Below are positions 37,265 to 44,974 of a stretch of 64,000 nucleotides of DNA, in pieces. Source of the DNA: SPCO01 sp964427285 (GTDB lineage: Bacteria > Chloroflexota > Limnocylindria > Limnocylindrales > CSP1-4); NCBI GenBank assembly GCA_964427285.1, contig CAYRTS010000007.1, positions 13,572-77,571 of the forward strand, written 5' to 3'. Every line of letters begins with the position of its first letter. The first letter of the stretch is position 1. Both the position numbers and the translations under genes were made by a program. The notes beneath the pieces were generated by a model. It ran no database searches. It was not told the DNA's origin and worked only from the letters and a program-made list of their open reading frames with translations.

Positions 37265-37281
37265 CGTCCCATTGGCAATGG
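37265..37281. promoter_or_regulatory. Palindromic candidate operator
   Basis: CCATTGGCAATGG (37269-37281) is a perfect palindrome with six-base arms. Together with four bases before it, the string CGTCCCATTGGCAA recurs at 40043-40056, upstream of the diguanylate cyclase gene. It lies about 110 bp before the sigma factor gene and could be its operator. Confidence 0.45.
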
Positions 37282-37393
37282 TCCGGCGAGCCGCGTCGCG
37301 CCTTTTGCGGTCGTTGATTGAGTAGATCGGTGTGGTAGTTCCGTCATACCGAACAACGCGTGTCATCGAGGCCGCGCAGGAGATGGAGTGGGA

Positions 37394-37945
37394 ATGCGGC
37401 GCGATCTCGTCGAGGCGGCAAGCCGCGGTGACCACGGGGCATTCGAAGTCCTCGCGACCTCCGCCGGCGATCGCCTGTACGCGGTCGCTCGCCTGATCCT
37501 TCGGTCGGCGGACCTGGCGGAAGACGCGGTGCAGGAAGCGCTCATTCGCGCATGGCGCCAGCTTCCCTCACTGCGCGACCCGGACCGGTTCGACGCCTGG
37601 CTCTATCGCCTGGTGGTCAACGCCTGTGCAGACCAGGGCCGCCAGCTGCGTCGCTGGTCGCAACAGGTGCGACCGCTCCAGCTCGACGCCTCGATCAGCG
37701 ACGACACCGGTTCAGTCGCCGATCGGGAGCAGCTGGAGCGGGGATTCCGCCGACTGAAGCCCGAACAGCGGGCGGTGATCGTCCTCCACTACTACAGCGG
37801 CTTCTCTACACCGGAGATCGCGGGCATCCTCGGGATAGCTGAGGGGACCGCCAGGTCACGACTCTATTACGCGACAGAGGCGCTGCGTGCGGCGCTCGAA
37901 GCCGACGCACGACAGGCGTTGGACGCCCAGAAGAGGACGGCATGA
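37394..37945 (+). CDS. ECF-type RNA polymerase sigma factor
   Basis: A 183-residue sigma-70 family protein with region 2 (LILRSADLAEDAVQEALIRAW, then DRFDAWLYRLVVNACAD) and region 4 (LKPEQRAVIVLHYYSGFSTP, then IAGILGIAEGTARSRLYYA helix-turn-helix). No region 3 or C-terminal extension. The ATG has GGAG five bases upstream; an in-frame GTG 6 bp earlier is an alternative. The stop overlaps the start of the next gene, which has an anti-sigma layout. Confidence 0.94.
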   Translation: MRRDLVEAASRGDHGAFEVLATSAGDRLYAVARLILRSADLAEDAVQEALIRAWRQLPSLRDPDRFDAWLYRLVVNACADQGRQLRRWSQQVRPLQLDASISDDTGSVADREQLERGFRRLKPEQRAVIVLHYYSGFSTPEIAGILGIAEGTARSRLYYATEALRAALEADARQALDAQKRTA

Positions 37946-39582
37946 TGGCTACCGACGAGCGGTTCGACACAACGATCAGCAGCTGGCTCGAGCAGACGGC
38001 TCCAGCGCGGCTACCCGAGCGAGTCCTCGAAGTCACCTTCGAACGGACGCGCAGGAGCCGGCAGCAGGTCGGCTGGCGCGCACTCTTCGGGGGCATGCAC
38101 CTGACGAGGTCCGTGTCTGCGCTCGGCGGTGCCGCCGTCGTCGTGGTGGCCGCCGCCGTCGCGCTCAACTTCTCTGACAATCGACCCAGCATCGGCGGGC
38201 CGGACCCCGTCACCGATCCCCGAAGCTCCTTCCTGGGCACCTGGGTGAGCACCAGCGATGCCGACGGAGGCACCCAGACGATGACGGTCCGAGCCACGGG
38301 AGACGGTGCCGTCGAGCTCGTGGCGAGCGACGATGTCGCCTCGGTGTGTTCGGGCACCCCCTCCACGATGACGGGGACCGGGCGGATCGAGGGCAGCACC
38401 CGTATCGTCATCCCCTTCCCTGTCTACACCTGCGACGACGGGAGCGAGCCCGGGGCCCCGAGCGGCCCTCCCCTCGAGGAGCAGCTCCGCAACCTCACCT
38501 TCGTCCACGACCCCGAGAGCGACACCCTCACCGTCGGCTCCGGGTCGGTCTGGAAGCGGGTCCGTGGCGAGGCCCCGAGCCCCCAGCCGACAACGCCGCC
38601 GCCCTCCGAGGCGGAGGTCACTGAGCTACTGAACGGCTTCCTCGAGGCCAGAATCGCCGGTGAGGGTGCTCAGCAGTACCTACACAGCCTCTACCCAGAG
38701 ATCGCCTGGGAGGCCATCCCGCTCTTCTACGCGACTAGCTCGGGAGCTCCCTACGAGCGGGGCGAGTTCGAGCCCGTGCGTGGCATCGAGTGGCCGTACG
38801 GTTTCATGGCGTTCAAGGTTCGGCTGTTCGCCGGGGACACGGTGGTCGAACAGCTCTTCTTCATGCCCCACGACGACCCCGAGTACTTTCCAGCCGACGG
38901 TCGCCTCGGGCTCGAGTATCAGCCGGACGGTTTTGCAACCCACATCGCGGCGACGACTGAGGATGGCCAGCCCGTGGCTGTGCCCTACAAGGCGTTTGAC
39001 GGCGAGGTGACCCTGCAAGTCGCCCACCCGTGGGTCTTCAACGACTACCGCCAGTTCGGCGGCATGACTTTCGGCCGCCTGATCCCGGAGGGCCCGGGCG
39101 TGCGGCCGACAACCGACGGCGGGGAGCGCAACGACTGGGATCAGCTCGTGCTGATGGCCGACCCGGCGCCGGTCGGGACGGATTGTCAGACAGGCCCGGA
39201 TCCAGCCGACGCGCAGGCGCTGGCCGAGACCATCCGGTCCGACGCCGGCCTCGAGGCGACCGGTCCGGTCGCAGTGAGCGTCGCGGGGACCCAGGCACTG
39301 ATGATGGACGTGGTGATCGCCGCCGGAGCGCGTATCTGCGAAGGCGGGTTCCTGAGCCTCCTGGTCGACCACAACGTAGGGTCTACCTCTTACTGTGACA
39401 CCAACGGCGTCTGCACGGGCCAGGCATCGGGGGACCGGAAGCGACTCTTCCTGTTCGACGTGCCTGCGGGGTCGTCCATGCGGACCCTGGCCATCGCGAT
39501 CATCGCGCTGGAGTCGCGCTTCGAGCGGGCGGTGGAGGCGGCCGCACCGATCATCGATAGCGTCGAGTTCCACGCCCCGTGA
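37942..39582 (+). CDS. Putative anti-sigma/extracytoplasmic sensor protein
   Basis: A 546-residue protein coupled to the sigma gene by a 4-bp overlap. It has a cytoplasmic N-terminal part of about 50 residues (SSWLEQTAPARLPERVLEV), a transmembrane helix (about 57-76), and a large outer region: a beta-rich FLGTWVSTSDADGG domain, a Pro-rich linker, then two globular parts with Cys pairs. The layout fits a membrane anti-sigma factor with an external sensor. No ZAS zinc motif is visible, so the anti-sigma role is inference from position and topology. Confidence 0.72.
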   Translation: MMATDERFDTTISSWLEQTAPARLPERVLEVTFERTRRSRQQVGWRALFGGMHLTRSVSALGGAAVVVVAAAVALNFSDNRPSIGGPDPVTDPRSSFLGTWVSTSDADGGTQTMTVRATGDGAVELVASDDVASVCSGTPSTMTGTGRIEGSTRIVIPFPVYTCDDGSEPGAPSGPPLEEQLRNLTFVHDPESDTLTVGSGSVWKRVRGEAPSPQPTTPPPSEAEVTELLNGFLEARIAGEGAQQYLHSLYPEIAWEAIPLFYATSSGAPYERGEFEPVRGIEWPYGFMAFKVRLFAGDTVVEQLFFMPHDDPEYFPADGRLGLEYQPDGFATHIAATTEDGQPVAVPYKAFDGEVTLQVAHPWVFNDYRQFGGMTFGRLIPEGPGVRPTTDGGERNDWDQLVLMADPAPVGTDCQTGPDPADAQALAETIRSDAGLEATGPVAVSVAGTQALMMDVVIAAGARICEGGFLSLLVDHNVGSTSYCDTNGVCTGQASGDRKRLFLFDVPAGSSMRTLAIAIIALESRFERAVEAAAPIIDSVEFHAP

Positions 39583-39666
39583 CCGCGACCGGATCGACGG
39601 AAGGGAGGCCGGGGCGAGGAGCCGCCCAGGCTAGGCCCTTGGCATGGCCCTAGGTGTGATACCCGC

Positions 39667-39906
39667 ACACGTTGTTCACGGTCCTCGGCAGGTACACGCA
39701 GGGCGCATAACCGCACCCACGGACTGGTACGGAGACGGTCAGGCCGGGCGGGCGGGTCATCCGCCCAGGTCCACGCTCAGGTGCGTCCCGATTCCGGCCT
39801 CGCTCACCCGATTCCGGGCCTAGCGCCCCAGTCTTCGCTCCGTATCAGTCTCCCGGCGCGGTTATGCGAAAAGGTCCCACCCGTGCTGGGAGCGTCAACA
39901 ACGTGT
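39667..39906. mobile_element. MITE-like element, family 1, copy A
   Basis: A 240-bp non-coding unit whose ends are ACACGTTGTT (39667-39676) and its exact complement (39897-39906). A second, inner inverted-repeat pair lies at 39706-39730 (starting CATAACCGC) and 39842-39866 (ending GCGGTTATG). Copy B at 34498-34763 is its diverged partner in inverted orientation. It lies in the 530-bp gap between the sigma operon and the diguanylate cyclase gene. It encodes no protein, so movement would need a transposase elsewhere. Confidence 0.72.
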
Positions 39907-40042
39907 CCATGAATGACAGCTAGCAACGGGGCCGAGGGCACGCTCGCCCCCCTGGTAGACGCCGTGCGTTCCGATTGAAGGATCGTGTCTGCTGGCGGTG
40001 ACACGCTCGTGGGCGTCAGCCCAGGTGACGTACCGGGACCAT

Positions 40043-40109
40043 CGTCCCATTGGCAAGAACTGTGAGCTTGGCTAGCATCCGTCAGCCGAGTTGCCAATTC
40101 CTCCATTGG
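40043..40109. promoter_or_regulatory. Cluster of TTGGCAA-type sites before the GGDEF gene
   Basis: CCCATTGGCAA (40046-40056), TTGCCAA (40091-40097) and CCATTGG (40103-40109) lie in the 70 bp before the ATG at 40113. The last two form CCAAT-6 nt-ATTGG. The first is shared with the palindrome at 37269. They could be operator sites, perhaps for the gene's own N-terminal DNA-binding domain. Confidence 0.4.
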
Positions 40110-40112
40110 AAC

Positions 40113-43094
40113 ATGCCGAACACCCTGCAGATTCGACCCATCGACGCGACGCTGTCGGTCACCAAGGCCGCCCGCCTCTTGGGCGTGCACCCGAACACGA
40201 TCCGGACCTGGAGTGACGCCGGCCGGCTGCGCTACTTCCGGATCAACGCGCGCGGCGATCGCCGCTACCGGCTGGGTGATCTGCAGCGGTTCCTCGCGGC
40301 AGCCGAGCCGCAGTCGCGAGGGCGCTCCGCCCAACCAGCCGACGGCGTCAGCCGTGGTGGATCTGGTGTCGGGCGTCGGGGAAGCCCGCCGACGACCGTC
40401 GCGACGGCGCCGCGGGAGCGGATCGAGCCGGCCGACGATCCACTCGAGACCGAGCATCATCGAGTCGATCTGTCCGTCGCCGAGACGATCACGCGTCTCG
40501 GGATTCGGCCGGAGCGGGCCGCCGATCCGCTGCTGGCCGCCGCCTGGGCGGTGCGCGACGCCTACGGCCATCACCTCGTGGCGATCTGGGAGGACGACGG
40601 CAGTGTGCTGCTGCCTCGGGCGGTGGTCTCCGCGAATCCCGCCGATGCCGCCCGACTGACCAGTCTGCCCCGTGGGGTCGGCCGGCTCGCGGCGGCCCTG
40701 GATGCCACTGAGGGTCGCGCGGGCGGATCGACGGCCCGCGCCGGACTGCGCCGAGAGCGGCGTGCGTTCGAGCGCGAAGGTGCCCTCCCCCAAACACCGT
40801 CATCGGATGACTCGCCCGTCCTGGGCGACGGGCGACCGGAGGTGGCCGTGCCCATCCCCGGGGAGGATCGCCCGTGGGGGGTCCTCCTGATCGTCGGCGA
40901 GGACCGTGATTCCCTTGGCTTCCGAGACCTCCAGGCGGCCCGGTTGGCGGCGGACGGGATGGGTGCGCTCGTCAAGGCCATGGCCCGCACGAGGGAGATC
41001 GCGCATCTTCGCCATCGGGCCGAGGCGCTGCGGCGCGTCGCGGCCGACATCGGCGGGCGGCTGGACCTCGCCGGCATCCTGTCGGGCCTGGTGGATCACG
41101 GCATGCTGCTGTTCGAGGCCGATCGGGCAGCCGTCTTCCTGAAGGAGCCGGACGGAACATTCTCCGCGGAGATGAGCCGCGGCCTCTCCGGGGCCTATCT
41201 GAACACCATCCGGGACTTCGGCGCGCAGTCGCTGCCGGCGGCCGCGGCGGCGTCTCGGCGCCCCCTCTTCTCGGTCGGCTATCCCGACGATCCCAGGGGG
41301 GGCGAGCGGCGCGCTGCCGTCGTGCAGGAGGGCTTCGATACCCTGTGCACGGCGCCGCTGCTCGATGGTCGGACCGTGATGGGCCTCCTCAACATCTATC
41401 ACGACCGCGCCCACCCCTGGTCCGAGGCGGACCTCGAGACCCTGCAGGCGCTCGCCGCGCAGGCCGGCGTCGCCATCCGGGCCGCCCAGGATTACGAGCG
41501 GATGACGACCTGGGCAGCGCAGCTCCAATCCATCCAGCAGCTGGGCGCGCGACTCAACGGCCTGTCCACCGTGGCGGAGATCGGGCAGGCGATCGCCACC
41601 GAACTGCGCCAGTTGATCGAATACCACAATGCCCGCGTCTATCGGCTTGTGGGGCAGGAATTGATCCCGGTCTCGATGCAGGGCCAGATCGGCGAATACA
41701 TTGACGAGACGCCCGACCAGCTCCGGGTCACCCTCGGCGAGGGGATCACCGGATGGGTGGCCGCCAATCGGGTCGCCCAGAACCTGGGGGATGCGGCGGC
41801 GGACCCCAGGGCGAGGACGGTGCCCGGCACTGAGGACGACCTTGACGAGTCGATGCTGCTGGCCCCGATGCTGTTCGACGATCAGGTGCTCGGCGTCCTT
41901 GTCCTGTCACGCCTGGGCCTGCATCGGTTCAGCGACGACGACCTCCGGCTCCTGGTGATCTACGCAAGCTTCGCGGCCCAGGCAATGGCCAACGCGGACA
42001 CCACCGAGCGGATCCGGCAGCAGGGCGTGGCCCTGGAGCGCCAGTTGCGTAGCCAGCGCGAGCTTCTCCGGATTACCGAGTCCTTGCTGACCACGCTTGA
42101 CACCACGGCCGTGCTGGACAGCATCATCGACGGGCTGGGCCGGCTGATCGCGGCTGACAACATCGCCATCGAACTAGTCGACCCGGTGTCCGGGGTCCTC
42201 ACTCCGTTGACCGCCCGGGGCATCCATGCCGAGTTCTTCCTGGAGCCATGGAAGCCGGGTGAGACCGGTGTGGCAACCTGGGTCCTGGAGCATGATGAAC
42301 CGATCTACCTCCGCGACGCCGCCGATGATCCGCGGGTCAACCACCGGGACGGAATCCCACACGACGGCAGCCTGATCGTGGTCCCGCTGCGCAATCGCGG
42401 GGGCGCGATCGGTGTGCTGACGCTCGAGCGCGTGGGGATCGGCAACACGTTCTCGTACGATGAGTACGAGCTTGTCCAGCTGTTTGCCGCCCAGGTGTCG
42501 ATCGCGCTGCAGAACGCGGAGGTCTTCCAGGCAGTCCAGGTCCGCGCACGCACCGATGGCTTGACCGGCCTGCTCAATCACGCGACATTCGAGGAGTGGC
42601 TTGACCGGATGACACGAGAGGGTGCTCCGTTCAGCCTGATCATGCTGGACCTCGACGACTTCCGCGACGTCAATAACAGCCGGGGCCACCAGGCCGGCGA
42701 CGATGTGCTGCGCGAGATCGGAACACGGCTTGTCCGGGCTGGTCGGGACACGGACCTCGTCTTCCGCTACGGCGGTGATGAGTTCACCTACCTGCTTCCG
42801 CGCACGGATGAGGCGGGAGCGCTGCTGGCCGCGGAACGGGCGCGCCAAGCCGTGCGCGGCGTGGACGGCGGCGTGGACGGCACCGTGACTGCCTCCGTGG
42901 GCGTGGCGACCTTCCCCGCGGATGGTGCGACGGCGGCGGAGATCCTCCTGGCGGCGGACCGAGCCTGCTACGTGGCCAAGCGTGACGGCCGGGACCGGGT
43001 CGCGACGGCCGCCGAGGGCCTGGCGCTCGCCGCGGAGTTCTCACCGCATGCACCGACGCCCGTCGACTCGACCCGGGCTCCCGAGGCCGGCTGA
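40113..43094 (+). CDS. Diguanylate cyclase with N-terminal MerR/BldC-like HTH and GAF domains
   Basis: A 993-residue protein. Residues about 10-60 form a MerR/excisionase-type helix-turn-helix (VTKAARLLGVHPNTIRTWSD, then RYRLGDLQRFL). Then come a GAF-like region (about 130-300) and three clearer GAF domains (about 310-460, 480-630, 655-805). The C-terminal GGDEF domain has an intact active site RYGGDEF near residue 888 and a product-inhibition site RDTD five residues before it. It should make cyclic di-GMP from GTP. No membrane segment and no EAL domain. DNA binding combined with cyclase output is unusual. Confidence 0.9.
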   Translation: MPNTLQIRPIDATLSVTKAARLLGVHPNTIRTWSDAGRLRYFRINARGDRRYRLGDLQRFLAAAEPQSRGRSAQPADGVSRGGSGVGRRGSPPTTVATAPRERIEPADDPLETEHHRVDLSVAETITRLGIRPERAADPLLAAAWAVRDAYGHHLVAIWEDDGSVLLPRAVVSANPADAARLTSLPRGVGRLAAALDATEGRAGGSTARAGLRRERRAFEREGALPQTPSSDDSPVLGDGRPEVAVPIPGEDRPWGVLLIVGEDRDSLGFRDLQAARLAADGMGALVKAMARTREIAHLRHRAEALRRVAADIGGRLDLAGILSGLVDHGMLLFEADRAAVFLKEPDGTFSAEMSRGLSGAYLNTIRDFGAQSLPAAAAASRRPLFSVGYPDDPRGGERRAAVVQEGFDTLCTAPLLDGRTVMGLLNIYHDRAHPWSEADLETLQALAAQAGVAIRAAQDYERMTTWAAQLQSIQQLGARLNGLSTVAEIGQAIATELRQLIEYHNARVYRLVGQELIPVSMQGQIGEYIDETPDQLRVTLGEGITGWVAANRVAQNLGDAAADPRARTVPGTEDDLDESMLLAPMLFDDQVLGVLVLSRLGLHRFSDDDLRLLVIYASFAAQAMANADTTERIRQQGVALERQLRSQRELLRITESLLTTLDTTAVLDSIIDGLGRLIAADNIAIELVDPVSGVLTPLTARGIHAEFFLEPWKPGETGVATWVLEHDEPIYLRDAADDPRVNHRDGIPHDGSLIVVPLRNRGGAIGVLTLERVGIGNTFSYDEYELVQLFAAQVSIALQNAEVFQAVQVRARTDGLTGLLNHATFEEWLDRMTREGAPFSLIMLDLDDFRDVNNSRGHQAGDDVLREIGTRLVRAGRDTDLVFRYGGDEFTYLLPRTDEAGALLAAERARQAVRGVDGGVDGTVTASVGVATFPADGATAAEILLAADRACYVAKRDGRDRVATAAEGLALAAEFSPHAPTPVDSTRAPEAG

Positions 43095-43131
43095 CGGTCC
43101 AGGTTGGGCCGGCTGACGGTCCAGCTTGGGC

Positions 43132-43338
43132 GGCCGGGCCGGCAGCAAACTGCGATGACCAAGCGCAGGCCGGGCCGGCAGCAAACTGCGATGACCAAGC
43201 GCAGGCCGGGCCGGCAGCAAACNNNNNNNNNNNNNNNNNNNNNNNNNNNNNNNNNNNNNNNNNNNNNNNNNNNNNNNNNNNNNNNNNNNNNNNNNNNNNN
43301 NNNNNNNNNNNNNNNNNNNNNNTGCGATGACCAAGCGC
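43132..43338. repeat. 36-bp tandem repeat interrupted by a gap
   Basis: Three head-to-tail copies, period 36 (starts at 43132, 43168, 43204), each containing GCAAACTGCGATGACCAAGC. A partial copy resumes after the N-run. Just before it, two copies of a 22-bp unit (GGCCGGCTGACGGTCCAG core) begin over the end of the diguanylate cyclase gene. The array length is unknown because it spans the assembly gap. Confidence 0.85.
43223..43322. other. Assembly gap (100 N)
   Basis: A run of exactly 100 N, a conventional placeholder. It sits inside a tandem repeat, so the true length and copy number are unknown. Confidence 0.98.
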
Positions 43339-43341
43339 GCG

Positions 43342-43454
43342 CCTCCCAGGCGCACATTCTGAACAGACCAGCGTGGCCGATCTCGAGTTCGTGCAGATCC
43401 TGGCGGATCCTGGGTCCGTCCACGCTTGGATATCGCGGAAGTGCGCCTGGGAGG
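43342..43454. repeat. 14-bp inverted repeat pair, 113-bp span
   Basis: CCTCCCAGGCGCAC (43342-43355) and its exact complement GTGCGCCTGGGAGG (43441-43454) bound 85 bp of non-coding DNA next to the ecfT stop. Size and layout resemble the other small inverted-repeat elements here, but the sequence is different and I see no second copy. Confidence 0.6.
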
Positions 43455-43480
43455 AGCGGTTCTCGCGCGGGTCGTTCCCG

Positions 43481-44338
43481 TCAGCCGCCGGCGAGTTCGA
43501 TCAGCAGCGGCGGGGTCCACAACACCGACGTCACCCCCGCAAAGCCGGCAACGGTGGCCACGACCAGCAGGACCCCGAAGAACGCGATCACGAGGCGGTC
43601 AGTTCGGTCAAACGCGAGGTGCCGAAGCCACGTTCGCTTGCCGGTGCCGAAACCGCGCAAGTCCATCGCGTCGATCGTGTCCTCGGCCCCCGCGACCGCG
43701 TTCACGATGGTGGGCACGATCACCGGCGCCGTCCGGCGCAGGCGTGATAGCACGCCGCCCTTGCCGCCGGACGCGTCGTAGCCGCGGATGCGCTGGGCGT
43801 CGATGGTCGTCTGCAGGTCCGCCCCGAGTGACGGCAGGAACCGGAAGGTCAGGTCAATCCCGAAGGCGAACTTCTCGGGCACGCCAAGTCGGGCAAACGC
43901 GATCCCGAAGTCAGATGGCGCCACTGCGAACGCAAGGGGGAAGCCGATCGTCGCCATCGCCAGGTAGCGCATGAGCATGGTGCCCGCCAGGCTGAGTGAT
44001 TCTGCCGAGATCGGCGTCCCGAGCAGCGGCATGTAGAACCAGATGTGGAGCCCCTCGACCGGCAACTCGCGCACCCGTCCCCCGGTGACGATCGTATTCA
44101 CGGTGACCAACAGGCCGATGAACAGGAAGACGATCGTCCAGTTGCGCCGGATGTGGCGCCACGGGATCCCGGCTGCCCGGTAGTAGACGATCGAGAGCAC
44201 CAGCAGACCAAGAATGACCCGGCCGTCCCACACCTGAAGGACGGTAAAGATGAACAGGACAATGACGAGGATCAGGACGCGGGGGTCGCGGCGTGCGAGC
44301 CACGACCCCCGGCCCAGGTAGCGCGGGGCAATGTTCAT
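43481..44338 (-). CDS. ecfT: ECF transporter transmembrane subunit EcfT
   Basis: A 285-residue membrane protein with five to six hydrophobic segments. The two cytoplasmic coupling-helix motifs that contact the ATPases are visible as AQRIRGYD and MDLRGFGTG (Ala/Asp-x-x-Arg-Gly type). It scaffolds the S component and the ATPase. Last of four genes reading leftward: SAM hydrolase, fused ATPase, S component, EcfT. Confidence 0.92.
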   Translation of the reverse strand: MNIAPRYLGRGSWLARRDPRVLILVIVLFIFTVLQVWDGRVILGLLVLSIVYYRAAGIPWRHIRRNWTIVFLFIGLLVTVNTIVTGGRVRELPVEGLHIWFYMPLLGTPISAESLSLAGTMLMRYLAMATIGFPLAFAVAPSDFGIAFARLGVPEKFAFGIDLTFRFLPSLGADLQTTIDAQRIRGYDASGGKGGVLSRLRRTAPVIVPTIVNAVAGAEDTIDAMDLRGFGTGKRTWLRHLAFDRTDRLVIAFFGVLLVVATVAGFAGVTSVLWTPPLLIELAGG

Positions 44339-44371
44339 CTCATGCCCCGCGGATGGGGTCGCGCCGAAGCG

Positions 44372-44935
44372 CTATCGACCGAGTTGCGCCTTGACCGGCT
44401 CCCAGGCGTAGACCAGGATCGGAACAAGGATGATCGTCCCGATCAGGTCGCCGACGATCACCGGGATATACAGCGTCGAGACGATCGTTCCGACGTCCAT
44501 CCCCTGGAGGATGGCGTCCGAAAAGATGAACAGGAACCCGATCACGACCGCGATGGAGCCGGCGATGGCCCCACCGATGGCCCGCTGACGAAGATCACCG
44601 TCCACCATCTTGGCCATGTACATCGGGGCAAGGCCGGTAATCAGGCCGACGAGGCCATTGGCCAGGCTCCAGTTCCAGGACGTCAAGGCGCCCCACCCCG
44701 AGATCTGGTCGCCGATCCCGTTGCCAACGAGACCCGTGAAGAAGCCGACGACCGGGCCGAACGCGTACCCGAAGAATGGGACAAGCGCGAATGCGGGTCG
44801 GACCGATACCGTGCTGCCCGGGATGGGCAGCTGTGCCACGAGCAGAATGCCGTACAGCGCCGCGCCGATGGCGGCATAGACGATGGTCCGCGACGTGACC
44901 TCCCAGAGGTTGGATCGCGACATGGTCATGGACAT
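44372..44935 (-). CDS. ECF transporter substrate-binding S component
   Basis: A 187-residue protein with five or six membrane helices. The pattern VAQLPIPGSTVSVRPAFALV followed by GPVVGFFTGLVGNGIGD resembles the UPF0397 S-component group, some members of which were annotated for riboflavin or other vitamins. The operon partner, a SAM hydrolase, points instead to adenosine, methionine or a related compound. Substrate therefore undetermined. Confidence 0.88.
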   Translation of the reverse strand: MSMTMSRSNLWEVTSRTIVYAAIGAALYGILLVAQLPIPGSTVSVRPAFALVPFFGYAFGPVVGFFTGLVGNGIGDQISGWGALTSWNWSLANGLVGLITGLAPMYMAKMVDGDLRQRAIGGAIAGSIAVVIGFLFIFSDAILQGMDVGTIVSTLYIPVIVGDLIGTIILVPILVYAWEPVKAQLGR

Positions 44936-44974
44936 GGAATCCCTCCTTCTCCTAATCCCTCTCCGATTCTTGGA

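Noticed and set aside
43132..43338. 36-bp repeats as a CRISPR array
   Set aside because: Units are directly contiguous without spacers and no cas gene is nearby.
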